From the NCBI GenBank assembly GCA_025928545.1, contig JAICJH010000035.1:1-64000 (forward strand): a stretch of 64,000 nucleotides of DNA, written 5' to 3'. This stretch comes from Bryobacteraceae bacterium (GTDB lineage: Bacteria; Acidobacteriota; Terriglobia; Bryobacterales; Bryobacteraceae). Both the position numbers and the translations under genes were made by a program. The notes under the pieces are model-generated. The model was given only the letters and a program-made list of their open reading frames with translations, had not been told where the DNA came from and searched no databases. Every line of letters starts with the position of its first letter. Position 1 is the first letter of the stretch. Positions 46,501 to 55,751 of this stretch are shown in pieces.

Positions 46501-47456
46501 TGAACCCAAGCCCCACATCTTTTGCGTCGACAAATGCCAGCAACGGATTGTACGGCAACTCGACATTTCGCAGCAATGGCATTGCCGGTGGTTTGCCAAG
46601 GAACTTCTGGCTAATGAATCCGGACGTGGCTGCAGCCAGCTACATCACGAACGCTAACGAAACCAGGTACGACGGTTTGCAGATCGACTTCCGGCGCCGT
46701 CTCACGCGTGGTCTGCTGTTATCGGGGAACTATTCTTTTTCAAGAACAGTTACCAGTCAATTCACCACTATTCATCAGGGGCTCACTACGGTTCCCACGA
46801 CCAGCGGCGTCCCTCAATCCGCGAAATTTGCGGCAGCATGGAACCTGCCCTGGGGCCACGGTCATGCACTCGGCGGCCATAGCGCCGGCTGGCTGAATTT
46901 TGTGGCCGGAAACTGGAACGTATCGGCCGTGGGTCATATACAGACCGGAGCGAGCCTCCGTCTGGCTGGTGTCAGGCTCGTCGGCATGACCCAGCAGGAT
47001 CTTCAGGATGTCTTCAGAATCCGCGTCGATTCAACCGCCCGAAAAGTCTACGACCTGCCGCAGGACATCATCGACAACACGATTGCGGCCTACAACACGA
47101 GTGCCGCCGGCTACACCAAAGGCGCGCCCACCGGTCGCTATATCGCTCCGGCCAGTAATGGGAGCTGCGTGGAGGTATACTCCGGCGATTGCGGAGAGGC
47201 GCAGAATGTTTACCTTCGCGGACCCATGGTGGGAAGACTGGATTTGTCGTTCAAGAAGAACATTTCCCTGGGTGAGAAGCGGCGTTTCGAGTTGCAGTTC
47301 GATCTCCTGAACGCAACCGGGGCGATCAATTTCAATCCCGTGTTCCAGGCGTCCGCCTCCGCAACCATCAACCAGGTGACGTCCGCCTACACGAATAACA
47401 ATACGGACGATCCGGGTGGCCGCGTCGGACAGTTAGTGGCGCGGATTGTCTGGTAA
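43524..47456 (+). CDS. Giant TonB-dependent receptor with carboxypeptidase-regulatory N-domain
   Basis: Outer-membrane Oar-type receptor of 1310 aa. A long leader (hydrophobic about 27-50, ending SAFAQ) is followed by a carboxypeptidase-regulatory-like Ig-fold (about 53-140; SGEVKDSGGAVMPGVSVIV, NDKGLFSVPSITAGSYRV), a plug (about 150-270; VNGLPQNSVKLTIDGIN, SIEAVTVSSATQGADSSGDG, GGTDHFHGSFFEYFRNN) and a barrel of about 1000 residues with the terminal aromatic W (QLVARIVW). Expanded in Acidobacteriota for uptake of large substrates such as glycans or peptides; the substrate is unknown here. AAGGAG precedes the ATG. The CadC-like gene is divergent. Confidence 0.92.
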   Translation: MSDQKIIGRNKTGVGAGIVRASFLFSGYWILTILVLNFWAGSAFAQGARSSLSGEVKDSGGAVMPGVSVIVKDQTGTSLSAVTNDKGLFSVPSITAGSYRVTLSLQGFKTVVLENVAVVAASPANVDVTMTVGEVHDTVEVSASSELVQTEATTVTTTVDTTAIQQLPMVTRNVMQSIPALLVGVDQSGGDRSATVNGLPQNSVKLTIDGINTANVQGEGAGSGFYSFVYPSADSIEAVTVSSATQGADSSGDGSASVQFVTKGGTDHFHGSFFEYFRNNYLNSNYFFNELNGLPKNVATVHNFGATIGGPILIPHLLHRGRAFFFVDLEDYLHPTSVTQNRTILSPAAQSGVFSYTTNAGVQQVNLLSLAAKNGQTSTVDPIVGPLLAQIRSGASTTGTITANTDPNTQAYVNQFTGTDKIPQPAMRFDVNLPRNNRFTSTYHRTGIDWAVSTANPPTFPGLPNTSRYISTRSTGSEALRSIISPHLVNVVTLGWQDQRTYNFPTVTADQFANQGGFNLAFPSIGGVTLTSATSSTGRQYRHAPLYSLDDAATWQHGAHTISFGGSATRYINDLYQDSPVAGVTFGVQSGVDPADTMFTAANFPGAASADLTSARNLYGFLTGRVTAVTANAALTADGKYTYLGRSTDNFHLSEGGGFIQDQWHVSSKLTLNAGLRYQVQLAPSPESNNYTKADVTALCGVSGTGAGGPGTSPACNLFKPGTLTGSVPQYSQFAPGSTMFNSDKNNFAPNVGLAWRPGVKHGIFRALLGDPGQATIRLGFSQSFDHEPLGTYLSVFDANPGRSFSATRNAANGNLVLAGQTYPLLFSDKSRLGAPATCTGALTAACYPATPTYPVSATTANGLSVINPNLQEPSNRQFSAGIQRSLSKTMALEVRYVATRSFGGISTYNENEITVKENGFLDEFKKAQANLTANIAAGKGQTFAYTGVAGTSPLPIFLASYNGVGAALAGDATKYTGSNWTNSTFTGFLSPLNPSPTSFASTNASNGLYGNSTFRSNGIAGGLPRNFWLMNPDVAAASYITNANETRYDGLQIDFRRRLTRGLLLSGNYSFSRTVTSQFTTIHQGLTTVPTTSGVPQSAKFAAAWNLPWGHGHALGGHSAGWLNFVAGNWNVSAVGHIQTGASLRLAGVRLVGMTQQDLQDVFRIRVDSTARKVYDLPQDIIDNTIAAYNTSAAGYTKGAPTGRYIAPASNGSCVEVYSGDCGEAQNVYLRGPMVGRLDLSFKKNISLGEKRRFELQFDLLNATGAINFNPVFQASASATINQVTSAYTNNNTDDPGGRVGQLVARIVW

Positions 47457-47570
47457 AGCAAAGGGCCGGCATAATGCTGGACGCACCCAAAGTTTAAGAA
47501 AGTTTGTAGACTCTATCAATAATTCATTTTCAAGGGGCGAGGCCTGAGCTCGCCGCACTGGATACAGACA

Positions 47571-49373
47571 ATGACAATCAAACCGAAAGAAATCAAAAAA
47601 ACGAACAGGCGTGGAGTGCTGACTCTTGCCGTGTTGGGTCTTGCGCTGTTTGCCGGGGTCCTTATGCTGGCTCAGGCGCCTGTCGCGACGAACGTAGGTT
47701 ACGGCGCGAAGAAGGCTCCTGGCGGACGGGGAGTTGAATTGAAGCCAGACCAGAAGATCGACCTGGCCATGAAGATCAAACAGCCCTTTACCGTGGTGGC
47801 AGTGGGCGACCTTCTGGAATTTCAACCGTTCTCCAAAATGACAGATCCGGACATACAGGCGGTGGTGAGCGTCGTCCAAAAGGCCGATCTTGCAATTGCC
47901 GATCTTGAAAACGAATTGAGGGACTTCGACAACTTCGGAATGGTCGGCGGGAACCTGGCTACCAAGGAAGTGGCTGACGACTTCGCGAACATGGGATTCA
48001 AGATCGTAAGCCGCGCGAATAACAAGCAGACGGACGGTCCCAGCGTGTGGGAAGACTTCAGGCAGGTGGAGCGAGTGGGTATCGTACACGTGGGTGTCGC
48101 CCACAGCCTGGCCGAAGCCCGAATGGCGCGCTTCGTCCAACTCCCGAAGGGTCTTGTAGGGGAGGTCGGGATTTCGAGCGATGGTGGAACGGAAGCCTGC
48201 TGTTCCGGCGGAACTGTAGTCCCGGTAACGGCCGCGCAACTGGGTCAGGTAAAAGCGATGAAAGACGCTCTGCTTGCGAGGCGCGATGAGATCGAGGTGC
48301 CTGTCGCGATGCCCGCGCCGGATCCCGATGGCACTGTGAACGTGTTTGGCGTAACCTTTACGACGGGCGCCCAGGGTACGGACGTCTCAGGGCGCGGCGG
48401 CCGGGGCCGGGGTGGGCGTGGCGGAGCACAAGGCGGATCGGGCGGCCGCGCAGCAAGAGGCGGAGGCGTTGAGTGGTTCAAGAACTCGCTCAAGGTCACA
48501 CAATTTCATGGCGTGACCGCGCCGCAGATGGCGCAGCTTCGGGCTATTGCCGGAGACACCGGCACGGGAAGCGACCTGGTTGCGTTCGGAACACAGTTTC
48601 GTCTGATGGATCGTCCCGGCGAGCACAGCTTCGATATGGATCCTCAGGACCTGAAAGAAATCCTGACACAGATCAAAACCGGCAAGGAAGCGTCGGACTT
48701 TCTCGCCAGCAACTTCCACTGGCACCAGAACCGGTATGACTTCCAGGCTTATTCGTACGACCATTTCCCGGCGGATTTCGAGATCAAATTTGCGCACATG
48801 GCCATTGACCAGGGGGACGATCTGTTCGCGGCTCAAGGCGTCCACACTATTAAAGGAGTGGAAATATATAAGGGCAAGCCGATCTTCTACGGTTTGTCGA
48901 ATTTCGCTTTCCAGTCCGGCTTAATGCCGCGAGCTAAAGGTGAAATAATCGAGCCGCTGTTTGCCGGACAGTCCGGCGGGCGTGGACCTGGTGGTCCCGG
49001 CCCGGCGGAAGACGGCGCGGGTGGGCGCGCTGGCCGTGGTGGCCGCGGAGCCGGGGATGTCGCGGAGGATCCCAATGCGATCGTCGGTGAGCATGAGACC
49101 CAGGGATTCTGGCAGCTCCTGCCGAATCTGGAAGCCCTGATGGCGCAGGCACGCTATGAGGACGGCAAGCTGGCTGAGGTGCGCCTGTATCCGCTGGATC
49201 TGGGACAGACGCCTCGCCCGATGTCGCAGGTCGGAATTCCCAAAAGGCCGACTCCCGCGGTGGCAAAGAAAATCCTCGACGAACTAATTGAATACTCGAA
49301 GCCGTTCGGCACGAAGATCGTTGTCGAAGACGGCGTCGCCGTGATCCGAATCCCGCCTGGCGATCGGAAATAG
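47571..49373 (+). CDS. CapA-family (poly-gamma-glutamate/metallophosphatase-like) protein with Gly/Arg-rich inserts
   Basis: 600-residue membrane-anchored protein, TM about 17-38. The body matches the CapA/COG2843 calcineurin-like fold: FTVVAVGDLLEF, ADLAIADLENELRD, RANNKQTDG, FHWHQNRYDF, HTIKGVEIYKGKPIFYGLSNFAF. Two expected metal-site His appear replaced: canonical NNH is NNK, and the usual GHHPH segment reads AQGVH. Two Gly/Arg/Ala-rich inserts (about residues 270-300 and 463-500, coded at 48385-48470 and 48960-49065) interrupt the domain. Altered ligands suggest a changed or non-catalytic role. It lies between two giant TonB receptors. Confidence 0.8.
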   Translation: MTIKPKEIKKTNRRGVLTLAVLGLALFAGVLMLAQAPVATNVGYGAKKAPGGRGVELKPDQKIDLAMKIKQPFTVVAVGDLLEFQPFSKMTDPDIQAVVSVVQKADLAIADLENELRDFDNFGMVGGNLATKEVADDFANMGFKIVSRANNKQTDGPSVWEDFRQVERVGIVHVGVAHSLAEARMARFVQLPKGLVGEVGISSDGGTEACCSGGTVVPVTAAQLGQVKAMKDALLARRDEIEVPVAMPAPDPDGTVNVFGVTFTTGAQGTDVSGRGGRGRGGRGGAQGGSGGRAARGGGVEWFKNSLKVTQFHGVTAPQMAQLRAIAGDTGTGSDLVAFGTQFRLMDRPGEHSFDMDPQDLKEILTQIKTGKEASDFLASNFHWHQNRYDFQAYSYDHFPADFEIKFAHMAIDQGDDLFAAQGVHTIKGVEIYKGKPIFYGLSNFAFQSGLMPRAKGEIIEPLFAGQSGGRGPGGPGPAEDGAGGRAGRGGRGAGDVAEDPNAIVGEHETQGFWQLLPNLEALMAQARYEDGKLAEVRLYPLDLGQTPRPMSQVGIPKRPTPAVAKKILDELIEYSKPFGTKIVVEDGVAVIRIPPGDRK

Positions 49374-49381
49374 CGGTACTT

Positions 49382-50740
49382 ATGGAGTCCACAACATTAA
49401 CAGGCTCCGGCGAGACCAGATCTCGCCGGGGTCAGATGAAACTTGTAACCATCGTTTCCAGCTGCAATTTTCTGGAAATGTACAACTTCATGCTTTTCGG
49501 CTATTATGCACCGTCGATTGGCAGAACGTTTTTCCCGACAGCGAGCGAATTCGCGTCGCTGATGCTCGCGCTCGCAACTTTCGGCGCGGGCTTCCTGATG
49601 CGGCCCGTGGGCGCGATTGTTCTCGGTTCCTATATGGATCGGCACGGTCGCCGCTCGGGTTTGCTCCTTGCACTCGGTATGATGGCGCTGGGCACACTGA
49701 CAATTACCTGCATGCCCGGGTATCAGACGGCCGGGGTCGTCGCTCCTTTGGCGATACTTTTTGCGTGTCTTCTTCAGGGCCTCTCCGCCGGTGCGGGTGT
49801 TGGCGGTGTGTCTGTTTATCTTTCCGAAATAGCTACAGCCGGCAAACTCGGCTTCTATGTCAGCTGGCAGTCGGCAAGTCAGCAGGTGGCAGTTGTGCTG
49901 GCGGCACTGGTGGGGATTGCGATCACGTTTAGTCTCTCGCCGCGAACGGTCGCCGATTGGGGTTGGCGCATTCCTTTCATGGTGGGGTGTCTCTCCATAC
50001 CAGCGCTTTTTGTGATGCAGAAGACTCTGAGCGAGACGCCCGAATTCCTTCAGCGTCTGCACCGCCCTCCGGGCACCGCGGAAGTATTACGATCCCTGGC
50101 CGAAAACTGGCGTCTTGTCGGGCTCGGAATGCTGATGGCGACCATGACGACCGTCTCGTTTTACATGATCACCGCGTACACGCGCACCTATGGTCACGAA
50201 GTACTCCATCTCTCTTTACGGGATAGCTTCCTGGTGACTCTCTGCATCGGTCTCTCGAACTTTGTTCTGCTGCCGCTGATGGGCGGGTTATCCGACAGGA
50301 TTGGCCGGCGTCCCCAGTTGATCAGCTGCGCCCTGCTGGCGCTCGTTACCGGTTACCCGGCACTATTGTGGATGGCGAGCTCTCCTTCTTTCGGGCGACT
50401 GTTGGCGGTCGAACTCTGGTTGTCGGTTGTCTATGCCGGATACAACGGCGCCATGATCGTTTTTCTGATTGAGGTAATGCCGGCGAAAGTACGCGCTTCC
50501 GCATTTTCGCTGGCGTATAGTCTGGCTACGGCGGTATTTGGCGGATTCACGCCCGCGATATGTACCTGGCTGATCCACACGACGGGAAACAGAGCAGCGC
50601 CAGGCCTGTGGCTCGCGGCGGCTGCGGTTTGTGGCCTCTTGGCCTCGGTGCTCCTTGGTCGTCACGCCCTCGCTGCCCCCGCGCTCCCGCGGATTCCGCC
50701 GATGCGGTCTGCGCCGGGGGTCGAGATTCATTCACGTTGA
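49382..50740 (+). CDS. MFS transporter of the citrate/tricarballylate:H+ symporter type
   Basis: Inner-membrane carrier of 452 aa with 12 hydrophobic segments. It shows the metabolite:H+ symporter patterns: LEMYNFMLFGYYAPSIGRTFF in TM1, FGAGFLMRPVGAIVLGSYMDR with the MFS motif A region MDRHGRRSGLL, and FLIEVMPAKVRASAFSLAYS. Close in form to CitA/TcuC carriers of citrate or tricarballylate. It starts 8 bases after the CapA-like gene and is probably co-transcribed. It may import organic acids taken up or released at the cell surface. The substrate is inferred from subfamily pattern. Confidence 0.87.
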   Translation: MESTTLTGSGETRSRRGQMKLVTIVSSCNFLEMYNFMLFGYYAPSIGRTFFPTASEFASLMLALATFGAGFLMRPVGAIVLGSYMDRHGRRSGLLLALGMMALGTLTITCMPGYQTAGVVAPLAILFACLLQGLSAGAGVGGVSVYLSEIATAGKLGFYVSWQSASQQVAVVLAALVGIAITFSLSPRTVADWGWRIPFMVGCLSIPALFVMQKTLSETPEFLQRLHRPPGTAEVLRSLAENWRLVGLGMLMATMTTVSFYMITAYTRTYGHEVLHLSLRDSFLVTLCIGLSNFVLLPLMGGLSDRIGRRPQLISCALLALVTGYPALLWMASSPSFGRLLAVELWLSVVYAGYNGAMIVFLIEVMPAKVRASAFSLAYSLATAVFGGFTPAICTWLIHTTGNRAAPGLWLAAAAVCGLLASVLLGRHALAAPALPRIPPMRSAPGVEIHSR

Positions 50741-50921
50741 CGTGCCGCAACGGCAGGCTTAAGTTAAACTCCCGACTTCCGTCCAGTTTCACATCCAGAC
50801 CCAAACCGCCAATTAGCACTGCGGCCGAACTGCTGTTCAGGCCAGGCCGCACTTAAAGAACTTTCGGCGCTAGTAGATTTATACTATGGTTTGCCCGCCG
50901 GACGCCGCTTATGTTGGAAAT

Positions 50922-53900
50922 ATGCAAAAATTCACCGCGTTCGTGTTTCTTTTGCTGCCTTCTATCGTTCTGGGGCAGAGCAATTTAGCAACAGTCAATG
51001 GTACTGTTTTCGACCCTCGCAGCAACGGTGTCCCCGGCGCTGACATCCGAATCCGAAACACCGATACCGACGCGGTCCGCTCCACCAAAACAGGTCCCTC
51101 CGGCCAGTATGAAATTCCAGGCCTGAGCCCCGGCGATTACAAACTCGAAGTCTCTGCCCAGGGATTTGCCCTCACCACGCATTCGATGCAGCTTGAGGTC
51201 GGTCAGAACTCCCGCGTCGATCTCACCCTCCAGATCGGCGTTGCCACTTCGTCCGTGGACGTCGCCGGCTCGGCCGAAACTCTGAAGACGGAAGACACCA
51301 GTCTAGGTGAAGTCGTCGATACCAAAGCCGTCCAGGAACTTCCGCTGAATGGACGCCGTCTGCTCGACCTCGCTCTCACCGTTCCCGGCTCGCACGTCGG
51401 TCACGGTGCCCAGACCGGCAGCATGAATACCCTGTATTGGCGGCCGGGCCAGGCTTCGTCGGTGACAATCGGCGGCAACCGCCCGAATGCGAATTACTTC
51501 CTCATCGACGGTGCGGTCAACACTGACCCGACCTTCAATACTCAGAACATCAGCCTCTCTCCCGATGCGGTGCGCGAATTCCAGGTGCAGACGGGTGCGT
51601 ACTCTGCCGAACTAGGTGGAGCGGGAGGCGGTCAGGTCAACATCGTCACGAAGAGTGGGACGTCGAACATCCACGGTACTGCTTATGAGTTTCTTCGCAA
51701 TGGAGCTATGGACGCCCATAGCTTTGATGAAATGCCGGGCGGAAAGTTCCTCGTGCAGAATAATTTCGGCGCCTCTCTCGGCGGTCCGCTCTTTGGGAAG
51801 AAAACTTTTTACTTCGCCAACTACGAATCGCTCCATCGCATCAAGGCGGATACCACGACCGAAACCGTTCCAACCGATGCGGAAGCCGTCGGTGACTTCA
51901 GCGATTCCGGAGTAAAGATCTTCAATCCGTTCAGCTCACACGCCGGTGCCAACGGCGGAACTGTCCGTGACCAATTCGCGAACAACGTCATTCCAGGAAG
52001 TTTATTGAATCCTGCCGCGGCTCTGATGCTGAAGAACTACGTGCCGCGCCCCAACACCATGGATATGGGCGCAATGGCGATGGATGGCGTGCCTTCCGTC
52101 GTGGGCGCGGGCAAGGATGCGAATAACTTCCTCGATCAGCGCAACGAGCGCATGTTTACAGATCAGGGTACGATTCGCGTGGACCGCAACTTCACCGAAA
52201 GAGACAGTGTCTCAGCCCGTTATTCCGCCGGGGCGGAGCGCGGCTTCATGCCCCAGAACGAGCCCGGCTTTGGGTTGACCCATGACAATTTTTCGCAGCA
52301 GGCGACTCTCGGATGGACGAAAGTCATCGCCCCAACCATGGTGAACAACGCGACAATCGCCATGTCGCGCCTCGCGATGAGCCATTTTTCCGAGAACTCT
52401 TACAAGAACGACATTGTGACCCAGCTCGGAATTCAGGGCGTCGGTTTCGGCGGTGACAGAGCCTGGGGTGCGCCGTACTTCGCGGTGCAGGGCTTCACCC
52501 CTATGGGTGATGTCTTCCAGGCGACTCCGATGCAGTCGTGGGATACAGTCGCCGAAGGCCGGGAGACCCTCTCCTGGCAGAAGGGCTCGCACAGCCTGAA
52601 ATTCGGTGCCAGTTATCGGCGCTTTATCTGGCCCATGTGGGCCTACGTGCAGAGCCGCGGCTTCTACCAGTTCACCAACGGGTTCACCACGCAGACTGCG
52701 AGCGCCGACGGAACCGGCTATGCGCTCGCCAGCTTCGAACTCGGACTTCCCGCCAGCCGCCAGCGTCAGGTTGGCTCCCCGCGCATGAATCTGCGGCAAT
52801 GGTACGCCGATGCTTTTGTGCAGGATACCTGGAAAATGAGCCCGACCACCACAGTCAACGTCGGCCTGCGTTACGAGTACATGAGTCCCCTCACAGATGT
52901 TTCCAATGAGTGGTCCGGGCTTCTGGTGACGCCCACGACCCTCACGGGCTATATCGGTGGACAGCTCGATATGCCGAAGGGCCTCCTCTATTCGAACAAG
53001 CTGCGCTTCGCGCCTCGCTTCGGCATCGCTCATCAGATTCCGAAGGCCGGCCTGGTCGTGCGCGGCGCTTTCGGCCTTTTCTACACGCCGATCGACATGA
53101 ACACCTGGTGCAACCAGCTCCACAATGTTCCGATCATTTTCCCGGAAACCAACCAGAGCGATCCGTTCAATCCGACAATCACAAGCTTCAACTTCGCCGC
53201 CCCCATCGTCGGCAAGACCGTGACGAGCTTCACTGCGTTCGATCCATACCAGTCCCCGCAATACGTCATGCAGTGGGCCGGCTCGGTCGAGAAAGCGCTT
53301 GGTCGGGAGGCGACTCTCGAAATCGGATATCACGGCGAACGTGGTAAGCATTTGCAGCGCTCCGTTCTGATTAACAACGCTCAACCTGGCCCGGGTCTGG
53401 TGCAGCCACGCCGTCCGTATTCCTCGATCACTTTTCTTCCCAACACGGTTTTCCCGGCGGGCGTGACGGTGCAGAGCTCCGTGATTCCGGTGAGCACCGT
53501 GAACTGGCTCGAAAACACTGCGAGCAGTTGGTATGACGCCGGGTACATCAATATTCGTCGTCGCTATGCCGCGGGTCTGAGCCTGCTGGCCAATTACACG
53601 TTCGCGAAGAACCTCAGTGACGCGCCGGACTTCCGCTCCCCCATGTTTGAGTCGTCTGTGCCGCAGAACAGCAGCAATCTCGCTGCTGAGAAGGGTCCCT
53701 CCTGTGATATTCGGAACCGCTTCGTGATAAGCGCAGTGTATGACATTCCTGGCTTCGCGAAGGGACACGCGTGGAGCGCCCTGGTACGGAACTGGCAGGT
53801 GACTACGCTGTACCAGATACAGAGCGGCTTCCCCCTCACCATTTCTGTTTTTGGCGACACGGCGAACACAGGCACCGCTCTGGGCGAGAACCCCGACCGT

Positions 53901-54242
53901 GCCAACTATACCGGTCAGCCGGTCTTCCCCGAGGGTTCGCACACCGAGCAGGAATGGTTCAACCCGCTCGCCTTCTCCGCACCGAAGGCCTACACGTTCG
54001 GTAATGTCGGTCGCAACACCGTGTATGGTCCCGGCATGCAGACGCTCGATCTGGCCGTGGGACGGACCTTGAGAATCACCGAAACCACCCGCATCAGCTT
54101 CCGCATGGAAGCGTTCAACAGCCTCAACAAAGTCAATTTGGGAACGCCGAATCGCTTCGTGAACACGGCCCAGTTCGGAACCATCACGGACTCCCAGACC
54201 CCCGGCCGCCAGGTGCAGTTGAGCGCCCGCCTGACGTTCTGA
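50922..54242 (+). CDS. Second giant TonB-dependent receptor
   Basis: 1106-residue Oar-type receptor. A signal peptide (MQKFTAFVFLLLPSIVLGQS) is followed by a carboxypeptidase-regulatory-like domain (about 20-105; VNGTVFDPRSNGVPGADIRI, GQYEIPGLSPGDYKLEV), a plug (VDTKAVQELPLNGRRLLDLAL, NANYFLIDGAVNTDPTFN, GGGQVNIVTKSGTSNIHG) and a barrel ending in F (VQLSARLTF). ATG at 50922 is chosen because it begins a clean signal peptide with GGAA just upstream; an in-frame ATG at 50886 adds 12 unrelated residues. Substrate unknown. It is less than 200 bases after the MFS gene. Confidence 0.92.
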   Translation: MQKFTAFVFLLLPSIVLGQSNLATVNGTVFDPRSNGVPGADIRIRNTDTDAVRSTKTGPSGQYEIPGLSPGDYKLEVSAQGFALTTHSMQLEVGQNSRVDLTLQIGVATSSVDVAGSAETLKTEDTSLGEVVDTKAVQELPLNGRRLLDLALTVPGSHVGHGAQTGSMNTLYWRPGQASSVTIGGNRPNANYFLIDGAVNTDPTFNTQNISLSPDAVREFQVQTGAYSAELGGAGGGQVNIVTKSGTSNIHGTAYEFLRNGAMDAHSFDEMPGGKFLVQNNFGASLGGPLFGKKTFYFANYESLHRIKADTTTETVPTDAEAVGDFSDSGVKIFNPFSSHAGANGGTVRDQFANNVIPGSLLNPAAALMLKNYVPRPNTMDMGAMAMDGVPSVVGAGKDANNFLDQRNERMFTDQGTIRVDRNFTERDSVSARYSAGAERGFMPQNEPGFGLTHDNFSQQATLGWTKVIAPTMVNNATIAMSRLAMSHFSENSYKNDIVTQLGIQGVGFGGDRAWGAPYFAVQGFTPMGDVFQATPMQSWDTVAEGRETLSWQKGSHSLKFGASYRRFIWPMWAYVQSRGFYQFTNGFTTQTASADGTGYALASFELGLPASRQRQVGSPRMNLRQWYADAFVQDTWKMSPTTTVNVGLRYEYMSPLTDVSNEWSGLLVTPTTLTGYIGGQLDMPKGLLYSNKLRFAPRFGIAHQIPKAGLVVRGAFGLFYTPIDMNTWCNQLHNVPIIFPETNQSDPFNPTITSFNFAAPIVGKTVTSFTAFDPYQSPQYVMQWAGSVEKALGREATLEIGYHGERGKHLQRSVLINNAQPGPGLVQPRRPYSSITFLPNTVFPAGVTVQSSVIPVSTVNWLENTASSWYDAGYINIRRRYAAGLSLLANYTFAKNLSDAPDFRSPMFESSVPQNSSNLAAEKGPSCDIRNRFVISAVYDIPGFAKGHAWSALVRNWQVTTLYQIQSGFPLTISVFGDTANTGTALGENPDRANYTGQPVFPEGSHTEQEWFNPLAFSAPKAYTFGNVGRNTVYGPGMQTLDLAVGRTLRITETTRISFRMEAFNSLNKVNLGTPNRFVNTAQFGTITDSQTPGRQVQLSARLTF

Positions 54243-54609
54243 CATTAGAAGCGGCAAAACGCAGGCCACACCGCGAGGGTGAACCCCTCACGATGTTGCG
54301 CGAAAAAAACAGGTCGGCAATTTTCGAAGCGTTAGGCGAGCCCTCGGTTCGCTCGCCTGTGTGGGCCGCAGCGACTTCGACGCCGTGACCGGCAGCGCGA
54401 ATGAGTGGATTATCCATCGTCGAGTCTGCACATATTTGCGTGCGGAGCATTCCGGCTTCGTATTCAGAGCCGTGTTCGCTATCTGCACGCCTGCCACTAC
54501 ATGAGCCAAGTGCGACCAACCAAAAGCCTGAGGAAAGACACAATTCGCAAAACAAACAAACAACCAGGAGACCGTCAGTTTTGCTAGCCTCGAATACTGA
54601 AGGAGTCTT
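54243..54609 (+). terminator. 367-base gap with two hairpins after the second TonB receptor
   Basis: No gene is seen here. One hairpin is GAGGG-TGAAC-CCCTC at 54275-54289. A stronger one is GGCGAGC...GCTCGCC at 54335-54357 with a 9-base loop. Neither is followed by a T-run on the plus strand; on the minus strand an A7 run at 54303-54309 would give T's near the second. They probably end the receptor transcript. Close to the next gene, AGGAG precedes the ATG at 54610. Confidence 0.45.
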
Positions 54610-55695
54610 ATGCCCTCGGACGCCGCCCTCTACTATCCCCGAATCCGCATTCAGGATCCAAACTGGCTGAAGATGACGCTGCTTTCGTTTGGCAAGGTCC
54701 GCAGGATCATTCCGGCAGCATATACCGCCGACGACAGCGATGAAGTCAGGGAATGTTGCGATACTGAAGGCCCGAATGGACCTTTGGTAGAGGGAGCGAA
54801 TCTTTCGGCGCCGGAAGTGCAATTGGCACTGATGAGGCTGCGCGACAGAATCGACTCCGCGGATGAAAAACTTACCTATAAATTTACGCGGAATGGATAC
54901 CTGGAGAAATCTGACCGTCCCGATCTGGTGGACTCGTTTGAAATCCACCGAATGGAGATTGAACCTCTCGCGCAGTTACTGCTGGAGCGCAAGCTCGCAT
55001 GGAAACTTGACACACGGCGAGGCGAAGAGTGGCTGGCCGTCGATCCTGAGTTGGGAGCGGTCATCATGTCGACTCTCGCTATTACGTGCGCCAAATTCCA
55101 TGGTGCCAGCATGGTGACTCCTTCTTTGCGGGCGCACGCGATCTCCAATTCTCTGGAGGGTCAACTGGTATTGGAGGAACTACTGGGGCTCATCCCGATG
55201 ACTCAATCCGACAATGCCGCCGACCTGACTCAGGTCGTGATGCAATCGGTCGTCACCGATGTCTCGAAATTCACGATCAAGCAGATATCCGAGATGTTGA
55301 TGAGACAAGAAGATCTCATTTCCCTGCGGGGGGCATTGGAATCTATGGCCAGCCAGATTCCCGCCATGGAAGACGCCGAGCGTCGTTCTGCGCTTGTTCG
55401 CAAGGCCGCGGTCAGAAGTATCGAGGAATGGCAGAAGTCGAACTCATCGCCGCTGGCTGGGTTGACCAAAGGCATTGAGATATCGGATGGTCTCTACGAA
55501 ATTGGGGAAGCCGTCGTAGAACTCCACTTCGTGAAAAGCGCTTTCAAGAGTGTGACTTTCCTGTTCAGACTGGTCACTGGAGAAAAGGGTAATGATCAAC
55601 GAAAGAACAATTACAAATTTCTCAATCTCCTCGAACATGCAGCCAATCCGCGCGCCTCGTGGTTGACGCTCCCGGCGTTCGGCAAAATGGCATGA
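54610..55695 (+). CDS. DUF6236-like protein of unknown function
   Basis: 361-residue cytosolic protein with no signal or membrane segment. The opening ALYYPRIRIQDPNWLKMTLLSFGKVRRIIP matches, as far as I recall, the DUF6236 family, whose role is not known. The rest is mainly helical (IKQISEMLMRQEDLISLRGALE) and ends in a basic tail. Codon use and base composition look less GC-rich than the flanking genes, which hints at transfer. It stands alone between a TonB receptor and an M16 peptidase. AAGGAG 5 bases before the ATG supports real expression. Family assignment is tentative. Confidence 0.6.
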   Translation: MPSDAALYYPRIRIQDPNWLKMTLLSFGKVRRIIPAAYTADDSDEVRECCDTEGPNGPLVEGANLSAPEVQLALMRLRDRIDSADEKLTYKFTRNGYLEKSDRPDLVDSFEIHRMEIEPLAQLLLERKLAWKLDTRRGEEWLAVDPELGAVIMSTLAITCAKFHGASMVTPSLRAHAISNSLEGQLVLEELLGLIPMTQSDNAADLTQVVMQSVVTDVSKFTIKQISEMLMRQEDLISLRGALESMASQIPAMEDAERRSALVRKAAVRSIEEWQKSNSSPLAGLTKGIEISDGLYEIGEAVVELHFVKSAFKSVTFLFRLVTGEKGNDQRKNNYKFLNLLEHAANPRASWLTLPAFGKMA

Positions 55696-55751
55696 CTCGC
55701 TGGTTTGCTCTGTAAATTGCCATGTTATTCGGCGCGCGTCGCGACTCCGCT

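Noticed and set aside
52212..54269. Long minus-strand open frame (685 codons) opposite the second TonB receptor
   Set aside because: Antisense shadow; the plus strand encodes a complete receptor with signal peptide, plug and barrel.
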